This document shows, piece by piece, positions 9,081 through 20,932 of a stretch of 64,000 nucleotides of DNA (position 1 is its first letter; every line of letters begins with the position of its first letter). Source of the stretch: Pseudomonas pudica (GTDB taxonomy: Bacteria > Pseudomonadota > Gammaproteobacteria > Pseudomonadales > Pseudomonadaceae); assembly GCF_015680405.1 (NCBI RefSeq), contig NZ_JADLJS010000013.1, positions 1 to 64,000 of the forward strand. Reading direction: 5' to 3'. Position numbers and translations under genes: made by a program. Under the pieces are notes generated by a model. It did not search any database and had not been told where the DNA came from. It worked only from the letters and a program-made list of their open reading frames with translations.

Positions 9081-9266
9081 AGCGCTCTCCTTGTTGACGA
9101 AACCTCGGACACAGCAGTCTAGGCCAGCTTTTCCCCTGGCGCCCCATGCGACCAATCGACGCGGTCTATCAAGGCATAGACCCTAGCGATTAGACGCCAC
9201 CGACCCGCACGCCTAGGCTTGTGCTATCTGAAAGCCGCCAATAGCCCCGATGAAAAGTCAGCCCCG

Positions 9267-10097
9267 ATGAACAGCAAACCTCCGGTATGCGCGGCCTCAT
9301 CGCCCTTGACCATGCCCGCCGCCAGCAACACCTACGATTACGTCCAGCTCAATGACGCCAGACGCGACAGCACGCCCCTGGCCGAAGAAGTGGCCCTGGC
9401 CATTGCCTACAACGGCCTCAACCAGGCGGTGATGCTGGTCAGCCCCACCGACCTGGAAGACTTCGCCGTCGGCTTCAGCGTCGGCAGCGGCATTGTCGAC
9501 GGCACAGCAGAAATCTACGATCTGAAACTCTCCGGCAGCGGCTCGGCGATGTATGCCGACCTGGAGATTTCCAGCCGAGCGTTCTGGAACCTGAAAAACC
9601 AGCGCCGCCAGCTGGCCGGCACCAGTGGTTGTGGCCTGTGCGGGGTCGAAGCATTGGAGCAGGCGCTGCCAGAGCTGGCCGAGCTGCCTGGCGCGCCCTT
9701 GCCACCGGCACAATGGTTGGTCGGCCTGCGTGAACGCATCGATGCCTTCCAGCCGCTCGGCCAGCACTGCGGCGCGGTGCATGCGGCGCTGTTCATGGAC
9801 CGCCACGGCGAACTGCTGCTCGGCCGCGAAGACATCGGCCGGCACAACGCCCTCGACAAGCTGATCGGCGCCCTGCTGCGCCAGGGCATCGACAGCCAGG
9901 GTGGCCTGGCCATCGTCACCAGCCGCTGCAGCCTGGAGCTGATCCAGAAGGTGCTGCGGGCCGGTATCCAGACCTTGGTCAGCCTGTCGGCGCCAACCGG
10001 CCTTGCCCTGCAATGGGCGCGCAAGCACAACCTCAACCTTATCCATCTGCCCAAGCACAGCGCACCGCGGGTCTACAGCCCAGCGGCGGAGTCGTAA
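9267..10097 (+). CDS. fdhD: Formate dehydrogenase accessory protein FdhD
   Basis: FdhD passes sulfur from IscS to the molybdenum cofactor of formate dehydrogenase-type enzymes. The protein is 276 residues, close to E. coli FdhD. The two functional cysteines are C122 and C125 in TSGCGLCG. The nucleotide-binding C-terminal part includes GREDIGRHNALDKLIG. The start at 9267 fits the family length, though its ribosome binding site is poor; later in-frame ATGs exist. The molybdoenzyme gene begins 5 bases after the stop codon, so FdhD probably serves that enzyme. Confidence 0.92.
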   Translation: MNSKPPVCAASSPLTMPAASNTYDYVQLNDARRDSTPLAEEVALAIAYNGLNQAVMLVSPTDLEDFAVGFSVGSGIVDGTAEIYDLKLSGSGSAMYADLEISSRAFWNLKNQRRQLAGTSGCGLCGVEALEQALPELAELPGAPLPPAQWLVGLRERIDAFQPLGQHCGAVHAALFMDRHGELLLGREDIGRHNALDKLIGALLRQGIDSQGGLAIVTSRCSLELIQKVLRAGIQTLVSLSAPTGLALQWARKHNLNLIHLPKHSAPRVYSPAAES

Positions 10098-10102
10098 CAG
10101 TC

Positions 10103-12448
<2,346 letters not shown>

Positions 12449-12458
12449 GAATGGTGTT

Positions 12459-12490
12459 GGCCTCTTCGCGGGCGTGCCCGCGAAGAGGCC
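12459..12490. repeat. REP-derived hairpin (single stem)
   Basis: A perfect 15-base inverted repeat, GGCCTCTTCGCGGGC and its complement around GT, made of the outer stem of the local REP family without the CTCCCACAGG core. It lies 11 bases after the oxidoreductase stop codon and may protect or end its mRNA. Confidence 0.7.
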
Positions 12491-12512
12491 GGAAGCCGTG
12501 CCGCCAAAAACG

Positions 12513-12543
12513 AAAAAAGCCCTGTTCCATCAAGGCTCAGGGC
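12513..12543 (-). terminator. Intrinsic terminator with no known gene upstream
   Basis: On the minus strand AAGCCCTG pairs with CAGGGCTT and is followed by a T-run. No leftward gene lies between it and the glycine-zipper gene on the other strand, so it may end a small RNA that starts around 12.6-12.7 kb. Confidence 0.6.
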
Positions 12544-12704
12544 TTCGTCATAAAGGTCTCAGACAGCGAAAAAACGATAAAGTTTCACAGTAAATACAGT
12601 AAGTTAGAGAATTGTGTACAACTCGTGTTACTCGTCGGATTTCCGTTGCCAGGCGTGCCTGCAAGGCTCAAAAATCGCCCCGTCATCCTTATGAGGCTCT
12701 CTTG

Positions 12705-13193
12705 ATGAAGAAGTACTCCTCGATACTGTTGTTGTCTTTCAGCTTGCTCAGCGGCGTTGCCATGGCAGGCGGCACCACCGAGGCCGGCATTGGCGGCGCA
12801 TTGGGTGGGGTACTGGGCTCCGTGGTGGGCAACTCCATCGGTGGTAGCACCGGCGGCGCCATTGGTGCCGGTCTGGGCGGCGCAGCTGGCGGTGCCCTGG
12901 GTGCCGACAAGCGTCAGCGCGGTGAAGCCGCTATCGGCGGCGCGCTGGGCGCCGCAGGCGGTAACGTGGTCGGCCGCTCCGTGGGCGGCACTACCGGTAG
13001 CTACATTGGCGCAGCAGCCGGCGGTGGTGCCGGTGGTGCACTGGGTAACTACCTGGGTAAAGAGGCCGACAGAGACGATTACCACGAAGGCCGCCGCTAC
13101 CGTCGTGGTTATGACGACGACCGTCGCCACTGGGACCGTGGCCACCACTACGGCCATCGCAAGCACAAGCACAAGCGCCACTGGCGCGACTAA
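12705..13193 (+). CDS. Secreted glycine-zipper protein with a His/Arg/Lys tail
   Basis: A 162-residue protein. Residues 1-22 form a signal peptide (MKK, hydrophobic core, cleavage after AMA). Residues 25-115 are repeated GxxxG glycine-zipper units (GGALGGVLGSVVG and similar), which insert into or pack against membranes. The last 45 residues are very rich in Arg, His, Lys and Tyr, ending GHRKHKHKRHWRD, which could bind metal, LPS or nucleic acid. GAGG precedes the ATG. Function unknown; it is likely periplasmic or attached to the outer membrane. It shares a bidirectional terminator with the next gene. Confidence 0.85.
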   Translation: MKKYSSILLLSFSLLSGVAMAGGTTEAGIGGALGGVLGSVVGNSIGGSTGGAIGAGLGGAAGGALGADKRQRGEAAIGGALGAAGGNVVGRSVGGTTGSYIGAAAGGGAGGALGNYLGKEADRDDYHEGRRYRRGYDDDRRHWDRGHHYGHRKHKHKRHWRD

Positions 13194-13218
13194 CGCCTGA
13201 GGGCCTTGCCCCGGCAAC

Positions 13219-13250
13219 AAAAGCCCCGCCCCTGCCAGCGGGGCTTTTTT
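13219..13250. terminator. Bidirectional intrinsic terminator
   Basis: AAAGCCCCGC pairs with GCGGGGCTTT across 8 bases, with A-rich and T-rich flanks, so it works on both strands. It ends the glycine-zipper gene, and its last bases overlap the stop codon of the leftward thioesterase gene. Confidence 0.85.
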
Positions 13251-13689
13251 ATGCCTGCTGTTCCAGCAGTACACCAGACAGGATCACCTGCAGCGTCTCT
13301 GGCAACACCACTGGCCGTCCATTGGCGCGTTCGATGAAGACCTGCACCACCGTGCCTGCCGCACACGCCTCCGGCTCCCCTGGGCGGAACAGGGCCAGGC
13401 GGTACTCCACCGTGCTGCCAGCCAGTCGTGCCACCCCCAGCCCTACTTCCAGCACGTCCGGGAAGCCGGGCAGAGCGTAGAAATCCGCCGCCGAACTGAC
13501 CACGAATGCCGCCAGCTCGCCGTCACGCAGGTCCAGGTCGGCCTGTTCGACGAGGAACGCCTGGATGGCGGTTTCGAAGAAGCCGTGCACGGTGGCACCG
13601 GCAATATGGCCGTTCAGGTCGTTGTCCTGGGGGCGGGTGAGGATGGGGTGGAAGTGGGAGAAGGCAGTGCGCTGAGGGGATTCGGTCAT
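13249..13689 (-). CDS. 4HBT-family acyl-CoA thioesterase
   Basis: A 146-residue hotdog protein of the 4-hydroxybenzoyl-CoA thioesterase group. The start region reads FHPILTRPQDNDLNGHIAGA, where the usual family motif is D-x-D-x-x-G-H-V; here N replaces the second acidic position while the catalytic-region D and H remain. The substrate is not predictable. There is no clear ribosome binding site. It stands alone between a terminator and a REP pair. Confidence 0.78.
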   Translation of the reverse strand: MTESPQRTAFSHFHPILTRPQDNDLNGHIAGATVHGFFETAIQAFLVEQADLDLRDGELAAFVVSSAADFYALPGFPDVLEVGLGVARLAGSTVEYRLALFRPGEPEACAAGTVVQVFIERANGRPVVLPETLQVILSGVLLEQQA

Positions 13690-13752
13690 CTGGCTGGCTC
13701 TTGTCTTCGCAATGGATGCTGACAGTGAAACAGAAAAACCGGATTTTCGCTG

Positions 13753-13863
13753 CCTGTGCCGGCCTCTTCGCGGCTAAAGCCGCTCCCACAGGTACACCAC
13801 CAACGTTGAATGCAGTGCAGTACCTGTGGGAGCGGCTTTAGCCGCGAAGAGGCCGGTACAGGC
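13753..13863. repeat. REP pair, CTCTTCGCGGCTAAAGCC type
   Basis: Two face-to-face REP units with outer stem GGCCTCTTCGCGGCTAAAGCC and core GCTCCCACAGG, joined by about 30 bases, between the thioesterase gene start and the pckA terminator. Confidence 0.9.
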
Positions 13864-13874
13864 AGTAGAAAACG

Positions 13875-13902
13875 AAAAGGCCGCCCGTAGGGGCGGCCTT
13901 TT
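13875..13902 (-). terminator. Intrinsic terminator of pckA
   Basis: GGCCGCCC and GGGCGGCC form an 8-base stem with a 4-base loop, flanked by AAAA and TTTT. It lies 20 bases past the pckA stop codon. Confidence 0.85.
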
Positions 13903-13921
13903 CGTTACAGGTAAGCTCAGC

Positions 13922-15463
13922 TTACAGCTGCGGGCCAGCGGCCTTGATGGCGTCGGAAACTTCGAACTTCTTGAAGTTTTCGATGAACAGCTTGGCCAGG
14001 CCTTTGGCAGCCTCGTCGTAGGCAGCCTTGTCAGCCCAGTTGGTGCGCGGGTTGAGCAGCTCGGTTTCAACACCCGGAACGGCCTTCGGCACATCCAGGT
14101 TGATGATGTCCAGGTGCTCGGTTTCGGCACCGATCAGCGCGCCACTCTGGATCGCAGCGATCACGGCACGGGTGGTCGGGATGCTGAAGCGCTTGCCAAC
14201 GCCGTAGCCACCGCCGGTCCAGCCGGTGTTGACCAGGTAGACCTTCGAGTCGAAGCCTTTGATACGCTTGATCAGCAGCTCGGCGTACTCGCCAGCCGGG
14301 CGCGGGAAGAACGGCGCGCCGAAGCAGGTGGAGAAGGTCGACTTGATGCCGCTGCCCGAACCCATTTCGGTGGAACCGACCAGCGCGGTGTAGCCGGACA
14401 GGAAGTGGTAGGCCGCCTGCTCGTTGTTCAGGATCGAAACCGGAGGCAGAACACCCGTCAGGTCGCAGGTCAGGAAGATGACTGCATTCGGCTCGCCACC
14501 CAGGTTCGCTTCGGAACGCTTGGCAACGTGCTCCAGCGGGTAGGCCGCACGGCTGTTCTGGGTCAGGCTGACATCGCTGTAGTCGGCGTGCTTGTTGGCG
14601 TCGAGAACGACGTTTTCCAGCACGGCGCCATGCTTGATGGCTTTCCAGATGACCGGCTCGTTCTTCTCGGACAAGTCGATGCACTTGGCGTAGCAACCGC
14701 CTTCGATGTTGAACACCACGCCCTCGCCCCAGCCGTGCTCGTCGTCACCGATCAGGTAACGGCTTTCGTCGGCCGACAGGGTGGTCTTGCCGGTGCCGGA
14801 CAGGCCGAAGAACAGGGTCACATCGCCTGCTTCGCCAATGTTGGCCGCGCAGTGCATCGGCAGCACGTCGGCAGCCGGCAGCAGGAAGTTCTGCACCGAG
14901 AACATGGCTTTTTTCATTTCGCCGGCGTAGCGCATGCCAGCGATCAGCACCTTCTTCTGGGCGAAGTTGATGATCACGCAACCATCGGAGTTGGTACCGT
15001 CACGCTCAGGCTCGCACACGAAGTTGGCGACGTTGAGGACCTGCCACTCGCCACGGCCAGCCGGGTTGTACTGCTCCGGGTTGATGAACAGGCAACGGCC
15101 GAACAGGTTCTGCCAGGCAGTCTGGGTGGTCATCTTCACCGGCAGGTAGTGCTCGGCGGCCGCCCCTACGTGAACGTAGGAAACGAAGTGATCCTGGGCG
15201 TTGTTGAACGCCTCAACGCGGTCCCACAGGGCATCGAACTTGTCGGCCGGGAACTTGCGGTTGATCGGGCCCCAGGCAATGGCGTCCTGGGTGGAAGGCT
15301 CTTCGACGATGAAACGGTCAGCCGGCGAACGGCCAGTACGGTGACCGGTCTCCACGACCAGTGCGCCAGTATCGGCTAGTACGCCTTCACCGCGTTGCAG
15401 CGCTTCTTTTACCAGCTCATCGACGCTCAGGTCGGTGTACACGGTGTTGTTGGCTTGCGTCAT
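13922..15463 (-). CDS. pckA: Phosphoenolpyruvate carboxykinase (ATP)
   Basis: Converts oxaloacetate and ATP to phosphoenolpyruvate and CO2, the entry step of gluconeogenesis from TCA intermediates. At 513 residues it has the usual length. The kinase-1a (P-loop) motif [11 protein letters not shown] and kinase-2 motif [13 protein letters not shown] are intact, as is the [10 protein letters not shown] segment. The ATG at 15463 gives [16 protein letters not shown], the normal pseudomonad N terminus; an upstream ATG would add 12 residues. It stands alone, with its own terminator and an inverted repeat in its promoter region. Confidence 0.96.
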   Translation of the reverse strand: MTQANNTVYTDLSVDELVKEALQRGEGVLADTGALVVETGHRTGRSPADRFIVEEPSTQDAIAWGPINRKFPADKFDALWDRVEAFNNAQDHFVSYVHVGAAAEHYLPVKMTTQTAWQNLFGRCLFINPEQYNPAGRGEWQVLNVANFVCEPERDGTNSDGCVIINFAQKKVLIAGMRYAGEMKKAMFSVQNFLLPAADVLPMHCAANIGEAGDVTLFFGLSGTGKTTLSADESRYLIGDDEHGWGEGVVFNIEGGCYAKCIDLSEKNEPVIWKAIKHGAVLENVVLDANKHADYSDVSLTQNSRAAYPLEHVAKRSEANLGGEPNAVIFLTCDLTGVLPPVSILNNEQAAYHFLSGYTALVGSTEMGSGSGIKSTFSTCFGAPFFPRPAGEYAELLIKRIKGFDSKVYLVNTGWTGGGYGVGKRFSIPTTRAVIAAIQSGALIGAETEHLDIINLDVPKAVPGVETELLNPRTNWADKAAYDEAAKGLAKLFIENFKKFEVSDAIKAAGPQL

Positions 15464-15502
15464 GAGATACCCCATCCGGCCCGAGGCCGAGTGCTCCAAA
15501 CG

Positions 15503-15532
15503 TTTTGTAGTTGTCTTGAAAAAACTACTACA
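15503..15532. promoter_or_regulatory. Inverted repeat upstream of pckA
   Basis: TTTTGTAGTT and AACTACTACAG form an inverted repeat around an AT-rich centre, 40-70 bases upstream of the pckA start. It may be an operator or part of the promoter. Confidence 0.35.
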
Positions 15533-15642
15533 GCGAAAAAAGTGGCCGGATTATGCCAGAAACGCCCAAAAAAAGTAGGCCCCTCCTGTCAGAACTGCGC
15601 TTTTGCGCAATTCGACAGGAGATTGTCCTGTGGTTAAACGTT

Positions 15643-16542
15643 TCAGTGACGAGTTTCTGAGGCTACGTCAGTGCCGCCACCGGCAAACAGTTGCGCCACA
15701 TCGCTGGCGTCGAAGAAATAGCGCTCGTTGCAGAACTGGCAATCGATCTCCACCTGCCCGCCGCACTCTTCCACCAGCACCGTGGCATCGTGCTCGCCCA
15801 AACTGACCAGCGCATTGCCGGAACGTTCGCGCGAGCAGCTGCACTTGAAGCGCAGCGGCTGGATATCGAACAGGCGCACGGCATCTTCATGATACAGGCG
15901 GTGCAGCAGGGTTTCGTTGTCCAGCGCCCACTCATCAGCCTTGAGCGTGGTAGCCAATGCCACAACGTGCTGCCAGCTTTCTTCACGCTCTTCATCGTCC
16001 GGCTGGCGATCGCGCGGCAGTTGCTGCAGCAGCAGGCCACGGGCCTTGCCGCCCTCGGCGTTGAGCCAGAAACGGGTATTGAGCTGCTGCGACTGGACGA
16101 AGTAGTTGGTGAAGCACTCCGACAGGTTGGTGCCATCGAGATCCACGGTGCCTTGGTAGCGTTGGCCCTTGACCGGATCGATGGTCAGGGTCAGGTGGCC
16201 GTCGGGCATCAGTTGCGACAGGGTGGCGCCGTCAGGGATCTGCTCGGCGTCATAGCGAGCCATGCCACGGATGTCGCGCTCGCTCGAACACTCCACCATC
16301 AGCAGCGGGATCGGCCCTTCCGAACGTGCCTGCAGAATCAGCAGGCCGTCGAACTTCATCGCCCCTACGAGCAAGGCAGTGGCCGCCATCAGCTCGCCGA
16401 GCAGTGCCTGCACTGGCTGTGGGTACTCATGACGCGCCAGCACCGCGGCGTAGCTGTCATCGAGAGACACCCACTCGCCGCGCACATCGCGCTCGTCGAA
16501 GATGAAACGTTGGGTGAAATCGGTATCAGGCAAGTCGCTCAT
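15643..16542 (-). CDS. hslO: Hsp33 redox-regulated chaperone
   Basis: Cytosolic holdase chaperone activated by oxidative unfolding. The protein has 299 residues. The C-terminal redox switch is intact: FKCSCSRE followed by DCQFCNE, giving the four zinc cysteines in C-x-C and C-x-x-C order. No strong ribosome binding site precedes the ATG at 16542. It is divergent from the PAP2 gene and sits next to pckA, the same pairing as in other gamma-proteobacteria. Confidence 0.95.
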   Translation of the reverse strand: MSDLPDTDFTQRFIFDERDVRGEWVSLDDSYAAVLARHEYPQPVQALLGELMAATALLVGAMKFDGLLILQARSEGPIPLLMVECSSERDIRGMARYDAEQIPDGATLSQLMPDGHLTLTIDPVKGQRYQGTVDLDGTNLSECFTNYFVQSQQLNTRFWLNAEGGKARGLLLQQLPRDRQPDDEEREESWQHVVALATTLKADEWALDNETLLHRLYHEDAVRLFDIQPLRFKCSCSRERSGNALVSLGEHDATVLVEECGGQVEIDCQFCNERYFFDASDVAQLFAGGGTDVASETRH

Positions 16543-16663
16543 AGGTTTTGGCTATCTGAAAAATGATGACAAAATGGTTACAAGGGTTGTCGAAAACATG
16601 TGAGAACCCCGTGACAGAGCGCTCACGAGGCGCTCCGATTTCTGTTTGCAATAGAGGTATTTT

Positions 16664-17458
16664 ATGGACAATTCACCACTGTTCCAAGCAAGGTGGTCCT
16701 GGGGGCCATTGGCAGCCTGTACGCTGCTCCCCATCGCTCTACTGTGTTTCTGGTTATGGCCCATTGGCCAGATCTTGTGCCTGACTTTCGACGAGTGGCT
16801 GTTCCACAGCCTGAATTCTCCGCTGGCCGACAACACCACCTGGCGCTACATCTGGACCGTCGGCAGCCTGCGCCCGTTCGACATCGTCGTCGGCCTGATC
16901 CTTCTGGCAGTGCTTATCCGTGGCGACTGGGTGTTCAAGGCAACCCAGGTACGCCAGGCCTTTTTCGGTTTTCTGGTCACGCTGATCCTCTTAGTGGTGA
17001 TTCGCGCGCTGTTTTCCAAGTGGGTGGATGCAGCAGGCTGGCAGCACAAGAGCCCGTCGATGATGTTCGACGAGGTGGTGCACCTCAGCGACTACTATCC
17101 GAACCTGGAGGCGGCCTGGGAGCTCAAGGACCGCTCCAGCAAGAGTTTCCCGGGGGATCATGCCTCGGTGTTGCTGGTCTGGGCGCTGTTCATGAGCGTG
17201 TTCAGCCGCCGCCTGGTGCAATATCTGGTGGTCTGGGGGTTGGCGGTATTGTTCATGTTGCCGCGCCTGGTGGCCGGTGCCCACTGGGGGCAGGATGACT
17301 ACATCGGCGGGCTGCTGATGGCGGTGCTGGCGTTGGGCTGGAGCTGCTACACGCCGCTGGCGGCCAAGGGGAGCGCGCTGCTGCTGCGCTGGACGGCGCC
17401 GATGTTCGCGATCGCGGCCAAGTTACCGCTGGTCGGGCGCTTGGCGGTGACCCGCTAG
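16664..17458 (+). CDS. PAP2-family membrane phosphatase
   Basis: Integral membrane protein of 264 residues with about five or six hydrophobic segments. The PAP2 catalytic motifs are present: KDRSSKSFPGDHAS (about residues 159-172) and PRLVAGAHWGQDD (about 203-215). The family includes lipid A, undecaprenyl-pyrophosphate and phosphatidate phosphatases; the substrate here is unknown. AGAGG lies upstream of the ATG. Convergent with hslR across a REP pair. Confidence 0.88.
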   Translation: MDNSPLFQARWSWGPLAACTLLPIALLCFWLWPIGQILCLTFDEWLFHSLNSPLADNTTWRYIWTVGSLRPFDIVVGLILLAVLIRGDWVFKATQVRQAFFGFLVTLILLVVIRALFSKWVDAAGWQHKSPSMMFDEVVHLSDYYPNLEAAWELKDRSSKSFPGDHASVLLVWALFMSVFSRRLVQYLVVWGLAVLFMLPRLVAGAHWGQDDYIGGLLMAVLALGWSCYTPLAAKGSALLLRWTAPMFAIAAKLPLVGRLAVTR

Positions 17459-17464
17459 ATCCCT

Positions 17465-17585
17465 GGGTCTACTGCGTAGCCCATCGCGACACAAGGCCGC
17501 TCCTACAGGGGTTGCACAAGTTTCAGGGCTTGCGCAGTACCTGTGGGAGCTGGCTTGCCGGCGATGGGCCGCAAAGTGGCCCCGG
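17465..17585. repeat. REP pair of mixed type
   Basis: The right unit is a standard CCTGTGGGAGCTGGCTTGCCGGCGATGGG element. The left unit is altered to CATCGCGACACAAGGCCGCTCCTACAGGGG, with a different stem and a changed core. It abuts the hslR stop codon. Confidence 0.8.
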
Positions 17586-17987
17586 CTATTCGAAGCTCCC
17601 ATGCAACAGGTGAATCTGGCGCCGTTGCTTCTTGGTCGGCCGCCCATCGGTGGTCACGCCCATCGCCCCGGCCTTGCGCAGTTCCGCCGCCTGTTCGCGC
17701 CGGCGCACGCTGTCCTCGGTCTCTTCGTACAACGTCTGCGCTTCTGGCGCACCACGCCGCACCACCGACAGAGCCTTCACCACCACGGTGCGCTCGTCGA
17801 ACCCGGTACGCAGCACGAACTCGTCACCCACCCGCGGCTCCTTGCCCGGCTTGCAGCGCTCACCCCGGCAGTGCACCTTGCCGCTCTCGATCGCCGCCTT
17901 GGCCAGCGCGCGGGTCTTGTAGAAGCGTGCTGCCCACAGCCATTTGTCCAGGCGTACCTTGTCGTCATCTTCGGCTTTTTGTGCCAT
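17586..17987 (-). CDS. hslR: Heat shock protein 15 (S4 RNA-binding)
   Basis: Hsp15 binds free 50S subunits that carry a stalled nascent chain. The 133-residue protein has the S4 domain at the N terminus (VRLDKWLWAARFYKTRALAKAAIESGKV) and a basic C-terminal tail (DGRPTKKQRRQ). The ATG at 17987 has GAGGTAATGGG upstream and gives the normal start. It is divergent from rimB. Confidence 0.93.
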   Translation of the reverse strand: MAQKAEDDDKVRLDKWLWAARFYKTRALAKAAIESGKVHCRGERCKPGKEPRVGDEFVLRTGFDERTVVVKALSVVRRGAPEAQTLYEETEDSVRRREQAAELRKAGAMGVTTDGRPTKKQRRQIHLLHGSFE

Positions 17988-18096
17988 CCCATTACCTCGA
18001 ACGCTGTGTTTCATCGAACTGTACTACCGTAACGATCGGATGCAAAAAATCCCCGCCGTGCTTACAGTTCAACACCTCATCCGCAGGGTGCGTTTC

Positions 18097-18579
18097 GTGA
18101 AGACATTTGACCATTTGACTGTGATCGGCCTGCGCGAGTGGGTCGCCCTGCCCGACCTTGGCGTGGCCGGGTTGCGCGCCAAGATCGACACTGGCGCCAG
18201 CACCTCCAGCCTGCACGCCACCGAGGTAGAGCCGTTCGAGCGCGACGGCCAGCCCTGGGTCCGCTTCACCGCACACCTTGGCTCGGTGGTGCAGTTGCGC
18301 CACCGGCGCTGCGAGGCACCGCTGGTGACCATGAAAACCATCAAGAGCTCCAACGGCCAGGCCCAGACCCGCTATGTCATCCGCACGTCACTGGCCCTGG
18401 GCGATGGTGTGTGGGAGGTGGAGTTCACCCTGGCCTGCCGCAAGAACATGCGTTATCGCCTGTTGCTGGGTTCCAAGGCCCTGATCCATGGTCAGCTGGT
18501 GGTCAACCCCGGTCTCAAATACGTACAAGACAAACCGGCCTTTCCGGCCACCCTTTCTCCTGCCACAGGTGCTGCATGA
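18097..18579 (+). CDS. rimB: RimB, retropepsin-like zinc protease
   Basis: Pepsin-like protein of the ATP-dependent zinc protease family, 160 residues. The aspartic-protease-like motif [13 protein letters not shown] (D31) is visible. In Pseudomonas the rim genes control glutamylation of ribosomal protein S6, and RimB acts on the RimK pathway. I chose the GTG at 18097, preceded by CAGGGTG, because [15 protein letters not shown] is the usual start; an in-frame ATG at 18040 would add 19 residues. It overlaps rimK by 4 bases (ATGA). No rimA gene lies upstream. Confidence 0.82.
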   Translation: MKTFDHLTVIGLREWVALPDLGVAGLRAKIDTGASTSSLHATEVEPFERDGQPWVRFTAHLGSVVQLRHRRCEAPLVTMKTIKSSNGQAQTRYVIRTSLALGDGVWEVEFTLACRKNMRYRLLLGSKALIHGQLVVNPGLKYVQDKPAFPATLSPATGAA

Positions 18580-19481
18580 AGATCGCTGTGCTGTCGCGCA
18601 ATCCGCGTCTGTATTCCACCCGCCGCCTGGTCGAAGCCGGTGCCCAGCGGGGCCACGAAATGGTGGTGATCGATACCCTGCGGGCCTACATGAACATTGC
18701 CAGCCACAAGCCGCAGATCCACTACCGCGGCAAACCGCTTGAAGGCTTCGACGCGGTGATCCCCCGCATCGGTGCCTCGGTGACCTTCTACGGCTGTGCG
18801 GTGCTGCGCCAGTTCGAGATGATGGGCGTGTATCCGCTCAACGAGTCGGTAGCGATAGCCCGCTCCCGCGACAAGCTGCGTTCGCTGCAACTGCTGTCGC
18901 GGCGCGGCATCGGCCTGCCGATTACCGGCTTCGCCCACTCACCGGACGACATCCCCGACCTGATCCAGATGGTCAACGGCGCCCCGCTGGTGATCAAGGT
19001 ACTGGAAGGCACACAGGGCATCGGCGTGGTGCTGTGCGAAACCACCAAGGCCGCCGAATCGGTGATCGAGGCGTTCATGGGGTTGAAGCAGAACATCATG
19101 GTGCAGGAATACATCAAGGAAGCGGGTGGCGCGGATATCCGCTGCTTCGTGGTCGGCGACAAGGTCATCGCGTCGATGAAGCGCCAGGCCAAGCCGGGGG
19201 AATTCCGCTCCAACCTGCATCGTGGTGGGGTGGCCAGCCTGATCAAGATCACCCCGGAAGAACGCATGACCGCCATTCGCGCGGCAAAGGTGATGGGCCT
19301 GAGCGTGGCGGGTGTGGATATCCTGCGCTCCAACCATGGGCCGCTGGTGATGGAAGTGAACTCGTCGCCGGGGCTGGAGGGGATTGAAATTACCACCGGC
19401 AAGAACGTGGCCGGCATGATCATCGAGCATCTGGAGAAGAATGGCGGCCCTAATCAGACTCGGACCAAGGGTAAGGGCTGA
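18576..19481 (+). CDS. rimK: Ribosomal protein S6 glutamate ligase RimK
   Basis: ATP-grasp enzyme that adds glutamates to the C terminus of ribosomal protein S6; in pseudomonads this remodels the ribosome and affects motility and host adaptation, and RimK responds to c-di-GMP. The 301-residue length and motifs fit: [28 protein letters not shown], the acidic metal site near [13 protein letters not shown], and DIRCFVVGD. Co-translated with rimB. A REP pair separates it from convergent envZ. Confidence 0.94.
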   Translation: MKIAVLSRNPRLYSTRRLVEAGAQRGHEMVVIDTLRAYMNIASHKPQIHYRGKPLEGFDAVIPRIGASVTFYGCAVLRQFEMMGVYPLNESVAIARSRDKLRSLQLLSRRGIGLPITGFAHSPDDIPDLIQMVNGAPLVIKVLEGTQGIGVVLCETTKAAESVIEAFMGLKQNIMVQEYIKEAGGADIRCFVVGDKVIASMKRQAKPGEFRSNLHRGGVASLIKITPEERMTAIRAAKVMGLSVAGVDILRSNHGPLVMEVNSSPGLEGIEITTGKNVAGMIIEHLEKNGGPNQTRTKGKG

Positions 19482-19488
19482 TTCAAGC

Positions 19489-19595
19489 CTGTACCGGCCC
19501 TATCGCCGGCAAGCCAGCTCCCACAGGATTACCACGACCTTCAGTTTTGTGGATTACCTGTGGAAGCTGGCCAGCCGGCGATAGGGCAGGTGCAG
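19489..19595. repeat. REP pair, TATCGCCGGCAAGCC type
   Basis: Face-to-face units with outer GGCCCTATCGCCGG stems; the right unit has two base changes in the core (TGGAAG and GCCAGCC). Lies between convergent rimK and envZ. Confidence 0.88.
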
Positions 19596-19605
19596 CCAAC
19601 CAGAT

Positions 19606-20919
19606 TCATACAGCATTACGCGGCAGCAACAACCCCAAAGGCAACCGTACCCGCGCCTCGATCCCGCCACCAGAGCGATTGCGCAGTTCCACATTCCCAC
19701 CATGCTGCGCCGCGATCCGCTTGACGATCGCCAGCCCCAGCCCGGTGCCCTTGCCGCCGCGCGCCCGGTCACCACGAATGAACGGGTTGAAGATGGTCTC
19801 AAGCTCCGACTCGTCGATCCCCGTCCCGCGGTCCAGTACGCTCAGCACCACATACGGCGCACTCTCGTCGCCCGACACATAGGCGGCCACCTCGACCCCC
19901 TTGCCGGCATGGTGCAGGGCGTTGCCGATCAGGTTGCCCAGCATGCGTTTGAGCGAAACCCGGCGCAGCGGGAACGGTGGAATCGGCTCCAGGCACAACC
20001 GCACCCGTTCTTCCGGCTGGTTGTACGGTGCCACCACTTCGCGCACCAGGTCGGCCAGGTCGACCTCTTCAACCGGTTCGTCACGGCCATCGCGGATGAA
20101 GGCCAGGAACTGGTCGAGGATCGCGTCCATGTCCTCGATATCGCGGACCATGTCGTCACTCAGTTCGCTGTCGCTGTCCAGCAAAGACAGCGACAGACGC
20201 AGGCGCGTCAGCGGTGTGCGCAGGTCGTGGGAAACCCCGGCCAGCATCAGCTCGCGCTCGCGCCCGGCCTGCTCGACATCCTCGGCCATCTGGTTGAAGG
20301 CCTTGTACACCTCGGTCATCTCGCTGGGCGTGTCGCTGATCGGCAGGCGCACGCTGCGCCCCTGGCCCAGCTGCCGGGCGGCGAAAACCAGGCGCTTGAG
20401 CGGCTGGTTCAGCTGGCGCACGAAGATCCAGGCCGAAGCTGTGGACAACAGACCGATGGCCAGGAACCAACCCAGCACGTTCCAGATCTTCTGCCCACGC
20501 AGCGGGTGCGGGTATAGCGGTACCTTCAACCAGCCCGGGCCCAGGCTTGGCGCATTGACCCACAACGCCGGCGGCGCATGAATGCGCAGCCGTACCTCGG
20601 TGTCTTCACCCAGCTCGGCCCGCATCTGCCGCTGGTAGATTTCGCTGTAGGGCCAGTGCTGCTCACCCTCGGGCACGCCCGAGCCGGTAACCCGGATAAG
20701 GCCTGCCGCTTCGGCGATCTTGTCGCGGTTTTCTTCGTCGGCCGCCCAATAAGCGCGCAGGGTCAGCGCAACACCGTGGCTGTACTGACGGTCGACCAGC
20801 ACGTCCTCGTTCATCAACAGGTAGACCAGGGTCAAGGCCTTGGAGAAGAGAACGACGATCAACACCAGCCACAGGGTGCGGGCGAAGAAACTTTGCGGAA
20901 ACCAGAGCGGTGTTTTCAT
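19606..20919 (-). CDS. envZ: Osmosensor histidine kinase EnvZ
   Basis: Inner-membrane sensor kinase of 437 residues, partner of OmpR. Membrane helices lie near residues 12-30 and 155-175, with a periplasmic domain between them, then HAMP (QLNQPLKRLVFAARQLGQG), HisKA with H231 in GVSHDLRTPLTRL, and HATPase (GNALHHAGK, DRGTGID, GTGLGLAIVKRIA). It follows ompR by 13 bases in the same transcript. Confidence 0.94.
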   Translation of the reverse strand: MKTPLWFPQSFFARTLWLVLIVVLFSKALTLVYLLMNEDVLVDRQYSHGVALTLRAYWAADEENRDKIAEAAGLIRVTGSGVPEGEQHWPYSEIYQRQMRAELGEDTEVRLRIHAPPALWVNAPSLGPGWLKVPLYPHPLRGQKIWNVLGWFLAIGLLSTASAWIFVRQLNQPLKRLVFAARQLGQGRSVRLPISDTPSEMTEVYKAFNQMAEDVEQAGRERELMLAGVSHDLRTPLTRLRLSLSLLDSDSELSDDMVRDIEDMDAILDQFLAFIRDGRDEPVEEVDLADLVREVVAPYNQPEERVRLCLEPIPPFPLRRVSLKRMLGNLIGNALHHAGKGVEVAAYVSGDESAPYVVLSVLDRGTGIDESELETIFNPFIRGDRARGGKGTGLGLAIVKRIAAQHGGNVELRNRSGGGIEARVRLPLGLLLPRNAV

Positions 20920-20932
20920 CGACGGCGCGGCA

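Noticed and set aside
13826..15379. A 517-codon frame antisense to pckA
   Set aside because: Shadow of the pckA codon pattern; the protein has repetitive GC-biased composition and no domain.
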